Part shown: positions 52,409-60,540 of the stretch, piece by piece
Layout: each line of letters begins with the position of its first letter
Position numbering within the stretch: position 1 is the stretch's first letter
Assembly: GCF_045062745.1 (NCBI RefSeq)
Contig: NZ_JBJGED010000001.1
Span: 372,001-436,000, forward strand
Direction of reading: 5' to 3'
Source: Paenibacillus_AA sp045062745
GTDB lineage: Bacteria; Bacillota; Bacilli; Paenibacillales; NBRC-103111
Length of the DNA: 64,000 nucleotides
Program-made: the position numbers and the translations under genes
The notes under the pieces: model-generated
The model's database searches: none
The model's input: the letters and a program-made list of their open reading frames with translations, nothing else
Told to the model about the DNA's origin: nothing

Positions 52409-53263
52409 ATGTTAACGCCCGGTGAAATTGCGGCTCAACTGAATCGATTCGTGTTCTCCCTGCTGCTGATCGGCCATCAGAAGACAGAGGTGTCCTGGTC
52501 GCAGCCGCTCCGAGCGATCCGCCACCACTCCTTTTGGCTCATTGTGAAAGGGCGGGGGACGTTCACCATCAACGGCACGCTCTACCCGGCGGAACCCGGC
52601 AAGCTTTTTTTCTTCTCGCCCGGCATGATCGTGGAGCGCAATACGGATCCCGAACAGCCGATCGAATACTACTTCGTCCGGTTCCATTATAAGGAGACGT
52701 ACGAGGAGAAGGAGCAGTGGATCTCGCGAAGCGCGTCGGATTGTCCTTTTCCGCTGGAGGGGATGTATTCGATGCAGAACACGCCCCAGCTCATCTACTT
52801 GATGGAGCAGCTGTTCGCCTTGTGGCAGCGGCGGGGGCATATGAACGCGATGCGGCGCAAAATTTTGCTGCTCGAGTTTTTCCTGACCCTCCTGCAAGAC
52901 TTCCGCGCCCAAAAGATCGCCGGCGACACGACGGCCGCCATCGAGCTCACCCAGGAGTACATGGTGCAGCATTATCAGGAGCCGCTTACTCTGGAGCAGC
53001 TCGCCCAGTTGGCGGGACTCAGCGTGAGCCACTACTCCCGGCTGTTCAAGAAGTATATCGGGTACAGTCCGATCGACTTCCTGACCCATCTGCGCATGGA
53101 CCGGGCGAAGGAGCTGCTCGTGCTGTCCGATTACCGGTTGAAGTCGATTGCCAACAGTGTGGGGTACGTGGATGAGTTTTATTTCAGCCGCATTTTCAAA
53201 AAAGTGGTCGGCTTGTCCCCGCGCGAGTACGCCAAAAAGCACCGGGTCGAGCCGGCGCATTAA
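52409..53263 (+). CDS. AraC family transcriptional regulator
   Basis: About 284 residues from ATG 52409 with GAGAGG upstream; a longer frame to 52385 begins with TTG. N-terminal cupin (WLIVKGRGTFTINGTLYPAEPGKLFFFSPG) and C-terminal AraC double helix-turn-helix ending EFYFSRIFKKVVGLSPREYAKK. No obvious target operon next to it. Confidence 0.9.
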   Translation: MLTPGEIAAQLNRFVFSLLLIGHQKTEVSWSQPLRAIRHHSFWLIVKGRGTFTINGTLYPAEPGKLFFFSPGMIVERNTDPEQPIEYYFVRFHYKETYEEKEQWISRSASDCPFPLEGMYSMQNTPQLIYLMEQLFALWQRRGHMNAMRRKILLLEFFLTLLQDFRAQKIAGDTTAAIELTQEYMVQHYQEPLTLEQLAQLAGLSVSHYSRLFKKYIGYSPIDFLTHLRMDRAKELLVLSDYRLKSIANSVGYVDEFYFSRIFKKVVGLSPREYAKKHRVEPAH

Positions 53264-53352
53264 GTGCGAGTAGCGGCCGGGTGACGCGGCGTGCTTAAGT
53301 TGACATCATTTCGGACAAATAGTAAGCTTACGTTGGTTCGAGGTGATGATGC

Positions 53353-53913
53353 ATGGATATTCATATGGATACAGCCAGGGCTTATACGCCCTATCTTCTT
53401 ATATGGGGCGCGCAGTGGATCCTGCAAGCGCTGCTACAATATAGCGGGAACGCGGAGCCGCCAAGTCTCGCGGTGACCGTCAGTCTGTGGACAGCCGTTG
53501 CGCTTAGCGCGGTTGTTTTTGTGCTGCGCTTGGCCAGGGGACGGAAGGAGCCGGCGGCGAAGGAGTTAACGAGCTCTCCCCGTTACCGCGCCTCTTCTTT
53601 CCTCGTGCCGTTAGTGGTCGTACTCGCTTCGGCCGGTTTGCTGCTGTACGTGCAGCCGCTGTCTTACATCCTCATCGAGCTGCTGCGGCCGCTCGTTCTG
53701 GCGCTGTTGTACAGCCTGCTCGGGGTCTGGCTCCGGCGCGAGCTGATGTACCTCGGCGTTTGGCTGTGGGCGCTGACTGCCGTGCTCGCCCTCTGGTTCC
53801 TGGGCTACGCCTCTCTCGTGCTGCTGTTCTTCGGAGGACTGAGCCTGCTCGCCTGCGCCGCGATTCTGTGGATGCACCCTGTAGGGCAAGCAGAGTCAGA
53901 GACGGCGGCTTAA
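53353..53913 (+). CDS. Hypothetical multi-pass membrane protein
   Basis: 186 residues with about five predicted membrane helices (LIWGAQWILQALLQY, VSLWTAVALSAVVFVL, FLVPLVVVLASAGLLLYV, LLRPLVLALLYSLLGVWL, YLGVWLWALTAVLALWFLG, LVLLFFGGLSLLACAAILW). No recognised family. GGTGATGATGC precedes ATG 53353. Overlaps the convergent SDR gene by 4 bp at its stop. Confidence 0.7.
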   Translation: MDIHMDTARAYTPYLLIWGAQWILQALLQYSGNAEPPSLAVTVSLWTAVALSAVVFVLRLARGRKEPAAKELTSSPRYRASSFLVPLVVVLASAGLLLYVQPLSYILIELLRPLVLALLYSLLGVWLRRELMYLGVWLWALTAVLALWFLGYASLVLLFFGGLSLLACAAILWMHPVGQAESETAA

Positions 53914-54671
53914 TCGCCCAGCGTACGGACGTCGAGCAAGCTTCCCGTCGCGTGCGTGCGGTCGAACAGCGCCTTCAGCAGCTTGCCCGCCGCCGTGTCG
54001 GGCGATTGAAGCCCGCCCTGTTCCTTCAGGGCGACGAAGCGTGCATGCTGGGCGAAATTACTCGGGTCCGTCGAGCGGATCGCCTGCTGCATGCCGGTAT
54101 CGACGACGCCCGGCGCGACGGACAGGATGCGCACCGGATTCGTCCGGTTCGCCTGCTCTAGCCCTACGGCGCGGGTGAACATGTCGAGCCCGGCCTTCGC
54201 GCTGCAATAGCTGCTCCAGCCCTCATAGGGGTTGCGCGCCGCTCCGGAGGAGACGTTCAGCACCGCCTTATCGCCGTTGCAGTCCGCCGTATGGCGTAGG
54301 AAGGCGGCGGTCAGCACCATCGGCGCGATGAGATTGAGCTGCACGCCTCGCGCGATCTCCTCTGCGTCGCACCGGTCCGCCGGAGCGATCGGCTGAACGA
54401 TGCCGGCGTTGTTGATCAAATAGGCGGCTTCGAGCTCCTGCGGCTTCACATCGCGGAAAGCCCAGCCGATCAGTTGCTCCAGCCCCGCCGTGTGCAGCAG
54501 ATCGTACGCGATCCATTCCAGCGTTGCCTGCCGGTTCGCTGCCTCCGCCAGCAATTGGGCGTTCTCTTGGCGGGAGATGGCGGCGATCCGGGTGTCCGGC
54601 TGATCGAGCAGACGGCGGACGAGCGCTTCGCCCAAGCCTTGCGAAGCTCCAGTTACGATGATGAGTTTCAT
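53910..54671 (-). CDS. Short-chain dehydrogenase/reductase
   Basis: 253 residues. Cofactor motif TGASQGLGEALVRRL at 8-22, catalytic YCSAK (SSYCSAKAG) and NAG (LINNAGI) intact; the layout resembles sepiapterin/benzil reductase (YueD) SDRs. It probably reduces a dicarbonyl or pteridine carbonyl with NADPH. Start ATG 54671, followed by the divergent cytochrome gene. Confidence 0.88.
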   Translation of the reverse strand: MKLIIVTGASQGLGEALVRRLLDQPDTRIAAISRQENAQLLAEAANRQATLEWIAYDLLHTAGLEQLIGWAFRDVKPQELEAAYLINNAGIVQPIAPADRCDAEEIARGVQLNLIAPMVLTAAFLRHTADCNGDKAVLNVSSGAARNPYEGWSSYCSAKAGLDMFTRAVGLEQANRTNPVRILSVAPGVVDTGMQQAIRSTDPSNFAQHARFVALKEQGGLQSPDTAAGKLLKALFDRTHATGSLLDVRTLGD

Positions 54672-54726
54672 AATCGTTTATGCTCCTTTTGTATGCTCAC
54701 TATATCGATTCGGAGGCCAAACTCCT

Positions 54727-55107
54727 ATGTCCACTATAAAGTTTTCCCCCTCCCTGCTCAATCGCACGCTTCTTGTGTCCCTCGCCGCAGCCGTCTTCAT
54801 CGGACTGCTGTCGGGATGCGGCGCCAAGTCCGGAGGCAGCGAAGAAGCTGCCGGGAAGCCCGAGCTGCTTGCCGCCGCTTCGGCGGATACGCAGGCGATC
54901 TACAAGAAACGCTGCATGTCTTGCCACGGCGACGGCCTCCAGGGCCGGATCGGCCCGAAGACCGATCTGACGCAGGTCGGCGGCCGACTCACGGCCGAGC
55001 AGATCGAGGCGCAGATCCGCAAGGGCGGGAATGGCATGCCGGCGTTCCAGGATCTGAAGGCGGAAGAGATCGCCGCTCTGCGCGATTGGCTGGCGGGCTT
55101 GAGGTGA
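54727..55107 (+). CDS. Membrane-anchored lipoprotein cytochrome c
   Basis: 126 residues from ATG 54727, nine bases after GGAGG. Signal peptide with lipobox LLSGC, so lipid-anchored outside the membrane. One heme c site CMSCH (about residue 62) and the axial Met in NGMPAF. Class I small cytochrome (CccB-like) that shuttles electrons to the terminal oxidase. The downstream composite hairpin is its likely terminator. Confidence 0.9.
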   Translation: MSTIKFSPSLLNRTLLVSLAAAVFIGLLSGCGAKSGGSEEAAGKPELLAAASADTQAIYKKRCMSCHGDGLQGRIGPKTDLTQVGGRLTAEQIEAQIRKGGNGMPAFQDLKAEEIAALRDWLAGLR

Positions 55108-55151
55108 CGATTCGGCCTTACTTGGGGACGGGACCCACTCTACCTACTACA

Positions 55152-55232
55152 AACAACAAAACCTACTGCTCCCTGCAGCGGCACGGCTCTATCGGCACCA
55201 TGCCCGCTGCGTGAACGGTAGGTTTTGTTGTT
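55152..55232. terminator. Composite nested hairpin between cytochrome c and acpS
   Basis: AACAACAAAACCTAC (55152-55166) and GTAGGTTTTGTTGTT (55218-55232) form a perfect 15-bp stem. The 51-base loop has a second stem, GCAGCGGcACGG paired with CCATGCCCGCTGC, about 12 of 13 positions. The right arm overlaps the acpS stop codon. Likely a bidirectional terminator, but far more elaborate than the others here. Confidence 0.7.
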
Positions 55233-55692
55233 ACTGCGCGTCCCGCTCGGCTACTACGAAGGCCGCCGCCGTCGTCTCCGTGTGCGTGATCGTTAGATGC
55301 AGCCGCACCGCGGGCTGCGGCCCCGCGTTAGGCGACGCCTCTGTGGCCGTCGCCGTGTCTGCTGCCGCGCCGGCCGCCGCCACGGCGTAGCCGAGCCGCG
55401 CCCAGGCGGCGTCGCTCACGCTGCAGCAGGGCCGGCCCCGGTCATCCGGGACGACCCGGATGTCCTGCAGCCCGACCTGCCGCCCGATGCCGCAGCCGAG
55501 CGCCTTGGCGACGGCTTCCTTCGCCGCGAACCGGCCCGCGACATACTCGGCCAGCCGGTTCCCCCGCGTAGCCGCGCGCTCGCGCTCCTCCGGCGTCAGC
55601 ACCCGCTCGACGAAGCGCGCGCCGTGCGGCTCCTCGAGGATGCGCCGGATGCGGGCGATCTCTACCAAATCCATACCGATGCCGATAATCAT
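55231..55692 (-). CDS. acpS: Holo-[acyl-carrier-protein] synthase
   Basis: 153 residues (usual about 120). Metal residues Asp8 (GMDLVEIARI) and Glu59 (FAAKEAVAKAL) intact; THTETTAAAFVV ends the fold. It attaches 4'-phosphopantetheine to acyl carrier protein. The extra length is an Ala-rich insertion at about 104-123. Starts 6 bp after nadE, so co-transcribed. Confidence 0.93.
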   Translation of the reverse strand: MIIGIGMDLVEIARIRRILEEPHGARFVERVLTPEERERAATRGNRLAEYVAGRFAAKEAVAKALGCGIGRQVGLQDIRVVPDDRGRPCCSVSDAAWARLGYAVAAAGAAADTATATEASPNAGPQPAVRLHLTITHTETTAAAFVVAERDAQ

Positions 55693-55698
55693 AGGCGC

Positions 55699-56508
55699 TT
55701 AGATGCCGGGGATCGGGGCCCGCTTGTGCTCCGTACGGAGGTACTGCTTCTCCAGCTTCGCCTTCGCTTCCGCGCCGATCTCCTTGCCTTCCAGGTAGTC
55801 GCTGTTATCGTCATATGTGATGCCGAGCTCGCCTTCGTCCGTCTGCCCTTCCCACAGTCCGGCGGTCGGAGCCTTGTCCAGCACGCTCTGCGGCACGCCG
55901 AGCTCGGCCGCCAGCTGGCGCACTTGGCGCTTGTTCAGCGAGCTGAGCGGGGTCACGTCGACCGCTCCGTCTCCATACTTGGTGAAGAAGCCGGTGATCG
56001 CTTCCGAAGCATGGTCCGTGCCGACCACGATCAGCTTCAGGTCGAACGCCAGCGCGTACTGCATCACCATGCGGGTGCGGGCCTTGATGTTGCCCTTGCC
56101 CTCGCGGCTCACGTGCCGAGGGATGCCGAGGTGCTTGAAGCCGTACTCGACCTCGAGCGCGATCTCATCCACCGCCTGTTCGATGTTCGTCTCGATCTTA
56201 TGCGTCAGCTGGAACGCCTCCGCGACGGCGTAGCTGTCGGAGATGTCTGCCTGCTCGCCGTACGGCTGGAACACGCCGAGGGTAATGTAGTCGCGGCCGG
56301 TTTCCTTCGACAGCTCGTCGGTCGCCATTTTGCACAGCCCTGTCGTGACGGCGCTGTCTATGCCCCCGCTGATCGCGATGAGCAGCCCGCTCATGCTCGA
56401 CTGGATCAGGTAGTCCTTCAGGAACTGAACCCGACGGCGAATCTCTTCCTTCGGATCGATCTGGGGCTTCACCCCCAGCTTGGCGATAATGTCCTGCTGC
56501 AGGCTCAT
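55699..56508 (-). CDS. nadE: Ammonia-dependent NAD+ synthetase
   Basis: 269 residues. P-loop SGGIDS at 47-52 (AISGGIDSAV), plus KYGDGAVDVTPLSSLNKRQV and LPxAGLWEGQTDEGELG typical of NadE. It amidates nicotinic acid adenine dinucleotide using ammonia, fitting the neighbouring amt ammonium-transporter gene. Start ATG 56508. Confidence 0.95.
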   Translation of the reverse strand: MSLQQDIIAKLGVKPQIDPKEEIRRRVQFLKDYLIQSSMSGLLIAISGGIDSAVTTGLCKMATDELSKETGRDYITLGVFQPYGEQADISDSYAVAEAFQLTHKIETNIEQAVDEIALEVEYGFKHLGIPRHVSREGKGNIKARTRMVMQYALAFDLKLIVVGTDHASEAITGFFTKYGDGAVDVTPLSSLNKRQVRQLAAELGVPQSVLDKAPTAGLWEGQTDEGELGITYDDNSDYLEGKEIGAEAKAKLEKQYLRTEHKRAPIPGI

Positions 56509-56591
56509 CGGTCATCTTCCTTTCCCGTCACTTATTTCTCCCTCTCAGTATAGTCTACCGGGAGTAGATTTCAAGCATCCCGCCATAAAAG

Positions 56592-56619
56592 CGGGCTCCA
56601 GGCAAGTACCTGGAGCCCG
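56592..56619 (-). terminator. Terminator after amt
   Basis: CGGGCTCCAGG / CCTGGAGCCCG, a perfect 11-bp stem with a 6-base loop; the minus-strand side is followed by CTTTTATGG. Confidence 0.75.
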
Positions 56620-56647
56620 GATGTGCACATGCGGCATACCGAAAACG

Positions 56648-57961
56648 TTAGCCTTTGCGAACCTGAACTTGACCGGGCATCGGCTCGACGCCGATCCCGT
56701 ACGCCTCCAGGCTCGAATAGTCCGGCTGGTCGCTGAACCGCTCCAGATCGTTGTACGCCGGGATGCCGTGCAGCGCCATGTCGAGCCCTTCTTCTTCCTC
56801 GGCCGCGGTGACCCGCAAGCCGATCGTCTTCTTGATCGCCACCGCCACTCCGTAGCTGACCGCCAGCCCCCAGACTGAGACGATTGCCACACCCATGAGC
56901 TGGACGAGCACGAGATGCGCGCTGCCGGTCGTGAACAAGCCGTCCGCCTTGTCGAACAGCCCGACGGCGATCGTCCCGAACGTACCGTTGACGCCGTGGA
57001 CGGCGACCGCTCCTACCGGGTCGTCGATCTTCATCCGGTCGACGAGGAGCGTCCCCCAGATGACGAGCACGCCGGCGATCAGTCCGATGAGGATGGCCGA
57101 GTAAGGCTCGACGTAGGCGCATCCCGCCGTTACCGCGACGAGGCCCGCGAGTGCGCCGTTCATCGTCATACTCGGGTCGGCCTTGCCGTACCGGAACAGC
57201 GTGTACAAGAGCGAGGCCGCTCCGCCCGCCGAAGCCGCCAGCATCGTGTTCAGCGCGATGGAGGGGAGGTTCGTGTCGAAGGCGTTCAGCGTGCTGCCCG
57301 CGTTGAAGCCGAACCAGCCGAACCAGAGGATGAAGGCGCCTGCCGATGCGAGCGGGATATTGCTCGGCGCGAATACGTTCACGCTGCCGTCCGAGTTGAA
57401 CCGGCCCTTGCGGGGGCCGAGCACATACGCAATCGCGAGCGCCGACCAGCCGCCCAGTGCATGAATGGCCGCCGAGCCGGCGAAATCCTTCATCCCGAGC
57501 TGCATCAGCCACCCGTCGGCATTCCACACCCAATGGCCCGAGATCGGGTAGACGATCGCCGCGAAGAGGACGGCCAGCACCATGTACGCCTTCAGCGACA
57601 TCCGCTCGGCAACAGCACCGGAAATAATCGATATGACTGCGACGGCGAAGCCAAGCTGGAACAAGACATAGGCCGCCAGAGGCAAATCAAGCGTCATCTC
57701 CAAATGCTGCGAAGCGCCCCAGAAGTCGAAGCTGAACACCCCGGCGATATCGGGACCGAACATGATGCCGAACCCGATCAGGAAAAAGGCCAGAGCGCCC
57801 AAGGTTAAATCCACAAAAATTTTCATCGTGACGTTTACTGCATTTTTCGTCCGGACGAGCCCGGCCTCAAGCAAGCTGAACCCGCCTTCCATAAACAAAA
57901 CCATCGCTGCAGCGATTACAACCCATACCGTGTTTAGGGCTATTATCTGTTCCCCATTCAT
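56648..57961 (-). CDS. amt: Ammonium transporter
   Basis: 437 residues from ATG 57961, ten bases after AAAGGGAG; a GTG at 57970 is also in frame. Eleven membrane helices; the conserved features are MEGGFSLLEAGLVRTKNAVNV, GHWVWNADGWL and HALGGWSALAIAYVLGPRKGR with the central pore histidine, and GVAVHGVNGTFGTIAVGLF. It carries ammonia/ammonium across the membrane. No glnK gene follows, which is less usual. Next gene downstream is nadE. Confidence 0.94.
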   Translation of the reverse strand: MNGEQIIALNTVWVVIAAAMVLFMEGGFSLLEAGLVRTKNAVNVTMKIFVDLTLGALAFFLIGFGIMFGPDIAGVFSFDFWGASQHLEMTLDLPLAAYVLFQLGFAVAVISIISGAVAERMSLKAYMVLAVLFAAIVYPISGHWVWNADGWLMQLGMKDFAGSAAIHALGGWSALAIAYVLGPRKGRFNSDGSVNVFAPSNIPLASAGAFILWFGWFGFNAGSTLNAFDTNLPSIALNTMLAASAGGAASLLYTLFRYGKADPSMTMNGALAGLVAVTAGCAYVEPYSAILIGLIAGVLVIWGTLLVDRMKIDDPVGAVAVHGVNGTFGTIAVGLFDKADGLFTTGSAHLVLVQLMGVAIVSVWGLAVSYGVAVAIKKTIGLRVTAAEEEEGLDMALHGIPAYNDLERFSDQPDYSSLEAYGIGVEPMPGQVQVRKG

Positions 57962-58069
57962 CTCCCACACGCTCCCTTTCGCCCTATTATAGGGACGGTG
58001 GGAAGGTTCGTCAACGGATTATGTCAGGTTATCTAACATGAAACAAAAATATTATCTATCTCGCGAGAA

Positions 58070-59509
58070 CTAATCCGACACGCGCATCCCCTCGAGTTCT
58101 AACGTCGATTGCGCTCCGAACCGTGTGAATTCCCACTGAATCCGCACCCCGTCGCCCGAGAATCGGCACGTGAACGTGTCGGAGAAAGGCGTCTCCACCA
58201 GCCTCATGCTCATGACGAACGTGTCGGGCGCGGACCATCCGCAGCTCGCTGCAGCCCGAAGCGGCTCCCCCTCAAAGTGCACGAGGCCTTCCACCCATTG
58301 CCCGACTCCTAAGCGTACGAGAATTACTCTCTCCCCGATCTGCAGCGTGAACACACATACATCGGCTTCCCATTCCCAGGAGACGGTCCTGATCCCGCGG
58401 TCATTGTCCTTCAGAGAATACCGCCTGCCCGAGACATGCCCCACTACATCCGACGTCGCTTCCGATAGAATCGGCGGGAACGACAGGGAATGCAGCTCAG
58501 CCGTAAGTTCCTCATACGCGGCTGCATCTGCCGACAAAGACTGATTCCCCATCGCCGGCAGCAGATGCGCCCATACTTGATCCAATATGCCCTGCAGCTG
58601 CCGTGAGCCTGCGGTGATCGCCACAACCGCATCCTGCTCAGGCAGCACGACGCAAAATTGCCCGAACGCCCCGTCGCCCCGATAAGCGCCATGGAGGCAC
58701 CGCCAGAACTGGTACCCATACCCTTGACTCCAGTCCGGGTTCACACTCGAGTTCGCGATCTGAGCGGACGTCGCTTGTTCGATCCACGTTCCGGGAATAA
58801 GCCGCTCGCCCTTCCAGATCCCCCTCTGCAGATACAGCTGCCCGAATTTCGCGATATCCTCCGTCTTGAGCCACAATCCCCAGCCCCCGGTGCTGATGCC
58901 GCGGGGGCACGTTTCCCAGGCGCTGCCCTCGATGCCGAGCGGCTGGAACAGCCTGGGCATCAAATATTCGTGAACCGTTTGCCCGGTTACCCGCTGGACG
59001 ATGGCCGACAGCATGTAGGTCGCGCCGCTATTGTAGACGAACCGTGTCCCCGGCTCATATACGACCGGCTGGTCCAGGATGTGCTGGACCCAATCGTCCG
59101 TCTTCCCCCGTCCGTCTCCAACCAGCGACTCGGCCCCGTGACCGGATCCCATGGACAGCAGGTGCCGGACACGCATCGCCTGCAGCTTGGCATCGTTCCT
59201 GACGACCTTGTCCGGGAAAAAGGAGACGACCGGATCGTCCACAGACAACAGTCCTTCCGCTGCCGCAAGGCCGACGGCTGTCGAGGTGAAGCTTTTGCTG
59301 AGTGAAAACATCATGTGCGGCCGCTCTGGACCATAAGGCGACCACCAGCCTTCGGCGACCACTTGGCCATGGCGCAGCAGCATGAAGCTATGTAGCCCTA
59401 ATTCCGCTGAGTTAACCGCTTTCAAAAATTCCCTTACCGCAGCGGACGGTATCCCGTTCGCCTCCGGCAAGCCGCGCGGCAAAGCCTGCGCTTGAGCAGC
59501 ATGCGACAT
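58070..59509 (-). CDS. Serine hydrolase, beta-lactamase family (class C-like)
   Basis: 479 residues. Nucleophile S-x-x-K is SLSK in MMFSLSKSFTSTAVG (about 70), followed by Y-x-N (YNSGATY) and the third motif near GDGAFGQF. No signal peptide, so cytoplasmic. Family members are esterases, DD-peptidases or lactonases rather than antibiotic-degrading enzymes. Start ATG 59509; 15 bp before the MazG-like gene stop, so possibly co-transcribed. Confidence 0.84.
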   Translation of the reverse strand: MSHAAQAQALPRGLPEANGIPSAAVREFLKAVNSAELGLHSFMLLRHGQVVAEGWWSPYGPERPHMMFSLSKSFTSTAVGLAAAEGLLSVDDPVVSFFPDKVVRNDAKLQAMRVRHLLSMGSGHGAESLVGDGRGKTDDWVQHILDQPVVYEPGTRFVYNSGATYMLSAIVQRVTGQTVHEYLMPRLFQPLGIEGSAWETCPRGISTGGWGLWLKTEDIAKFGQLYLQRGIWKGERLIPGTWIEQATSAQIANSSVNPDWSQGYGYQFWRCLHGAYRGDGAFGQFCVVLPEQDAVVAITAGSRQLQGILDQVWAHLLPAMGNQSLSADAAAYEELTAELHSLSFPPILSEATSDVVGHVSGRRYSLKDNDRGIRTVSWEWEADVCVFTLQIGERVILVRLGVGQWVEGLVHFEGEPLRAAASCGWSAPDTFVMSMRLVETPFSDTFTCRFSGDGVRIQWEFTRFGAQSTLELEGMRVSD

Positions 59510-59524
59510 TCGGCCATCTCCTCC

Positions 59525-59788
59525 CTATCGGTCCCCGTCCGGGGTCAAATCGTGAATAAACCGCAGCGCCATCGCTGCAACCTGAATCATCTCGGCCCGG
59601 GCGTGCACGAGATCGTTTCGCTTGATCGCATCCCACGCCTCGTCGACTTCTTCCAGCAACACCGCATACCCTTCATGCGCCGAGTGGAACGGCGGAAACT
59701 TGCGCATCGCCTTGCGCAGCTCCTCCGTTACTTCCAGCGCGATCGCCTCGACATCCGCAGCCGCGGCGCGACCGTTCCGATCCTCCAT
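59525..59788 (-). CDS. MazG-like all-alpha NTP pyrophosphatase family protein
   Basis: 87 residues. The pattern HSAHEGYAVLLEEVDEAWDAIK and ARAEMIQVAAMALRFIHDL gives the E-x2-E-x2-D...E-x2-D-like metal helices of small MazG-type pyrophosphatases that clean nucleotide pools. Possibly phage-derived. Follows a GNAT acetyltransferase gene by 19 bp and precedes the serine hydrolase by 15 bp. Confidence 0.7.
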   Translation of the reverse strand: MEDRNGRAAAADVEAIALEVTEELRKAMRKFPPFHSAHEGYAVLLEEVDEAWDAIKRNDLVHARAEMIQVAAMALRFIHDLTPDGDR

Positions 59789-59807
59789 CCCGCTTCCCTC
59801 CTCATCT

Positions 59808-60455
59808 CTACTCGAATTCCACTCCCCGTACTTTGGCGAAAATCATCGTGTCCCGCAGGGAGCCGTCCGCACCGCGCTTCTCTTGCCTCAGGACGCCCTC
59901 CAGCGTAAAGCCGCACCGTTCCGCGACTTTGGCGCTCTTGACGTTCCGCGCATCGCAGCGGATTTCCACCCGGTTCGCCTGCAGCTCGCGAATCGCATAA
60001 GCCTCGATCGCCTCCACCGCCTCCGTCATATAGCCTTGTCCGGCAGCGGAGGTACGCAGCCAGTAGCCGATCTCGAACTTGCGGGCTTCCCAATCGATCC
60101 GGTGCAGCCCGCTGCTGCCGATGAGCCGCCCGGATACCTTCGACACGAGCAGGAGACGCAGGTCGGATCGCTCGAGGAAATGAAGGCGAGATTCCCGGAT
60201 ATTCGCCTCGGTCTCCTCCGGCGCGGGAGCCCGCTCGGCCCAGGGCATCCAAGGGCGCAGCTCGTCCAGGCTTTCCCGAATCGCCTCGTTCACCATCGCC
60301 CCATCCCCCCACTGCGGGGCGCGGATGATAAGCCTCTCGCTTTCGAACTGCTCAGGCACATGAAGCAAGATTGGGCGGACAGGATAACCGGAATCGGATC
60401 CAGGCAGCGTGTCGGATATTTCGGGGATATCAGGCGTTTCGGGCATGTCGGGCAT
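59808..60455 (-). CDS. GNAT acetyltransferase, RimJ/RimL-type
   Basis: 215 residues from ATG 60455, with AGAGGAG upstream. RimL layout: SERLIIRAPQWGDGAMVNEAI, then TSAAGQGYMTEAVEAIEAYA (acetyl-CoA loop) and NVKSAKVAERCGFTLEGVLRQE. Typical targets are N-terminal amines of ribosomal proteins or small molecules; unknown here. The N terminus (MPDMPETPDIPEISDTLPG) is an acidic Pro-rich tail. Confidence 0.85.
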   Translation of the reverse strand: MPDMPETPDIPEISDTLPGSDSGYPVRPILLHVPEQFESERLIIRAPQWGDGAMVNEAIRESLDELRPWMPWAERAPAPEETEANIRESRLHFLERSDLRLLLVSKVSGRLIGSSGLHRIDWEARKFEIGYWLRTSAAGQGYMTEAVEAIEAYAIRELQANRVEIRCDARNVKSAKVAERCGFTLEGVLRQEKRGADGSLRDTMIFAKVRGVEFE

Positions 60456-60540
60456 GGCTGTCGCTCCTCTCGCAGTGAATGATTTCCAGTAACATACCAT
60501 ACCCGCCCGAAGCATTCAACCCAAATTTCCTGTTCACACG

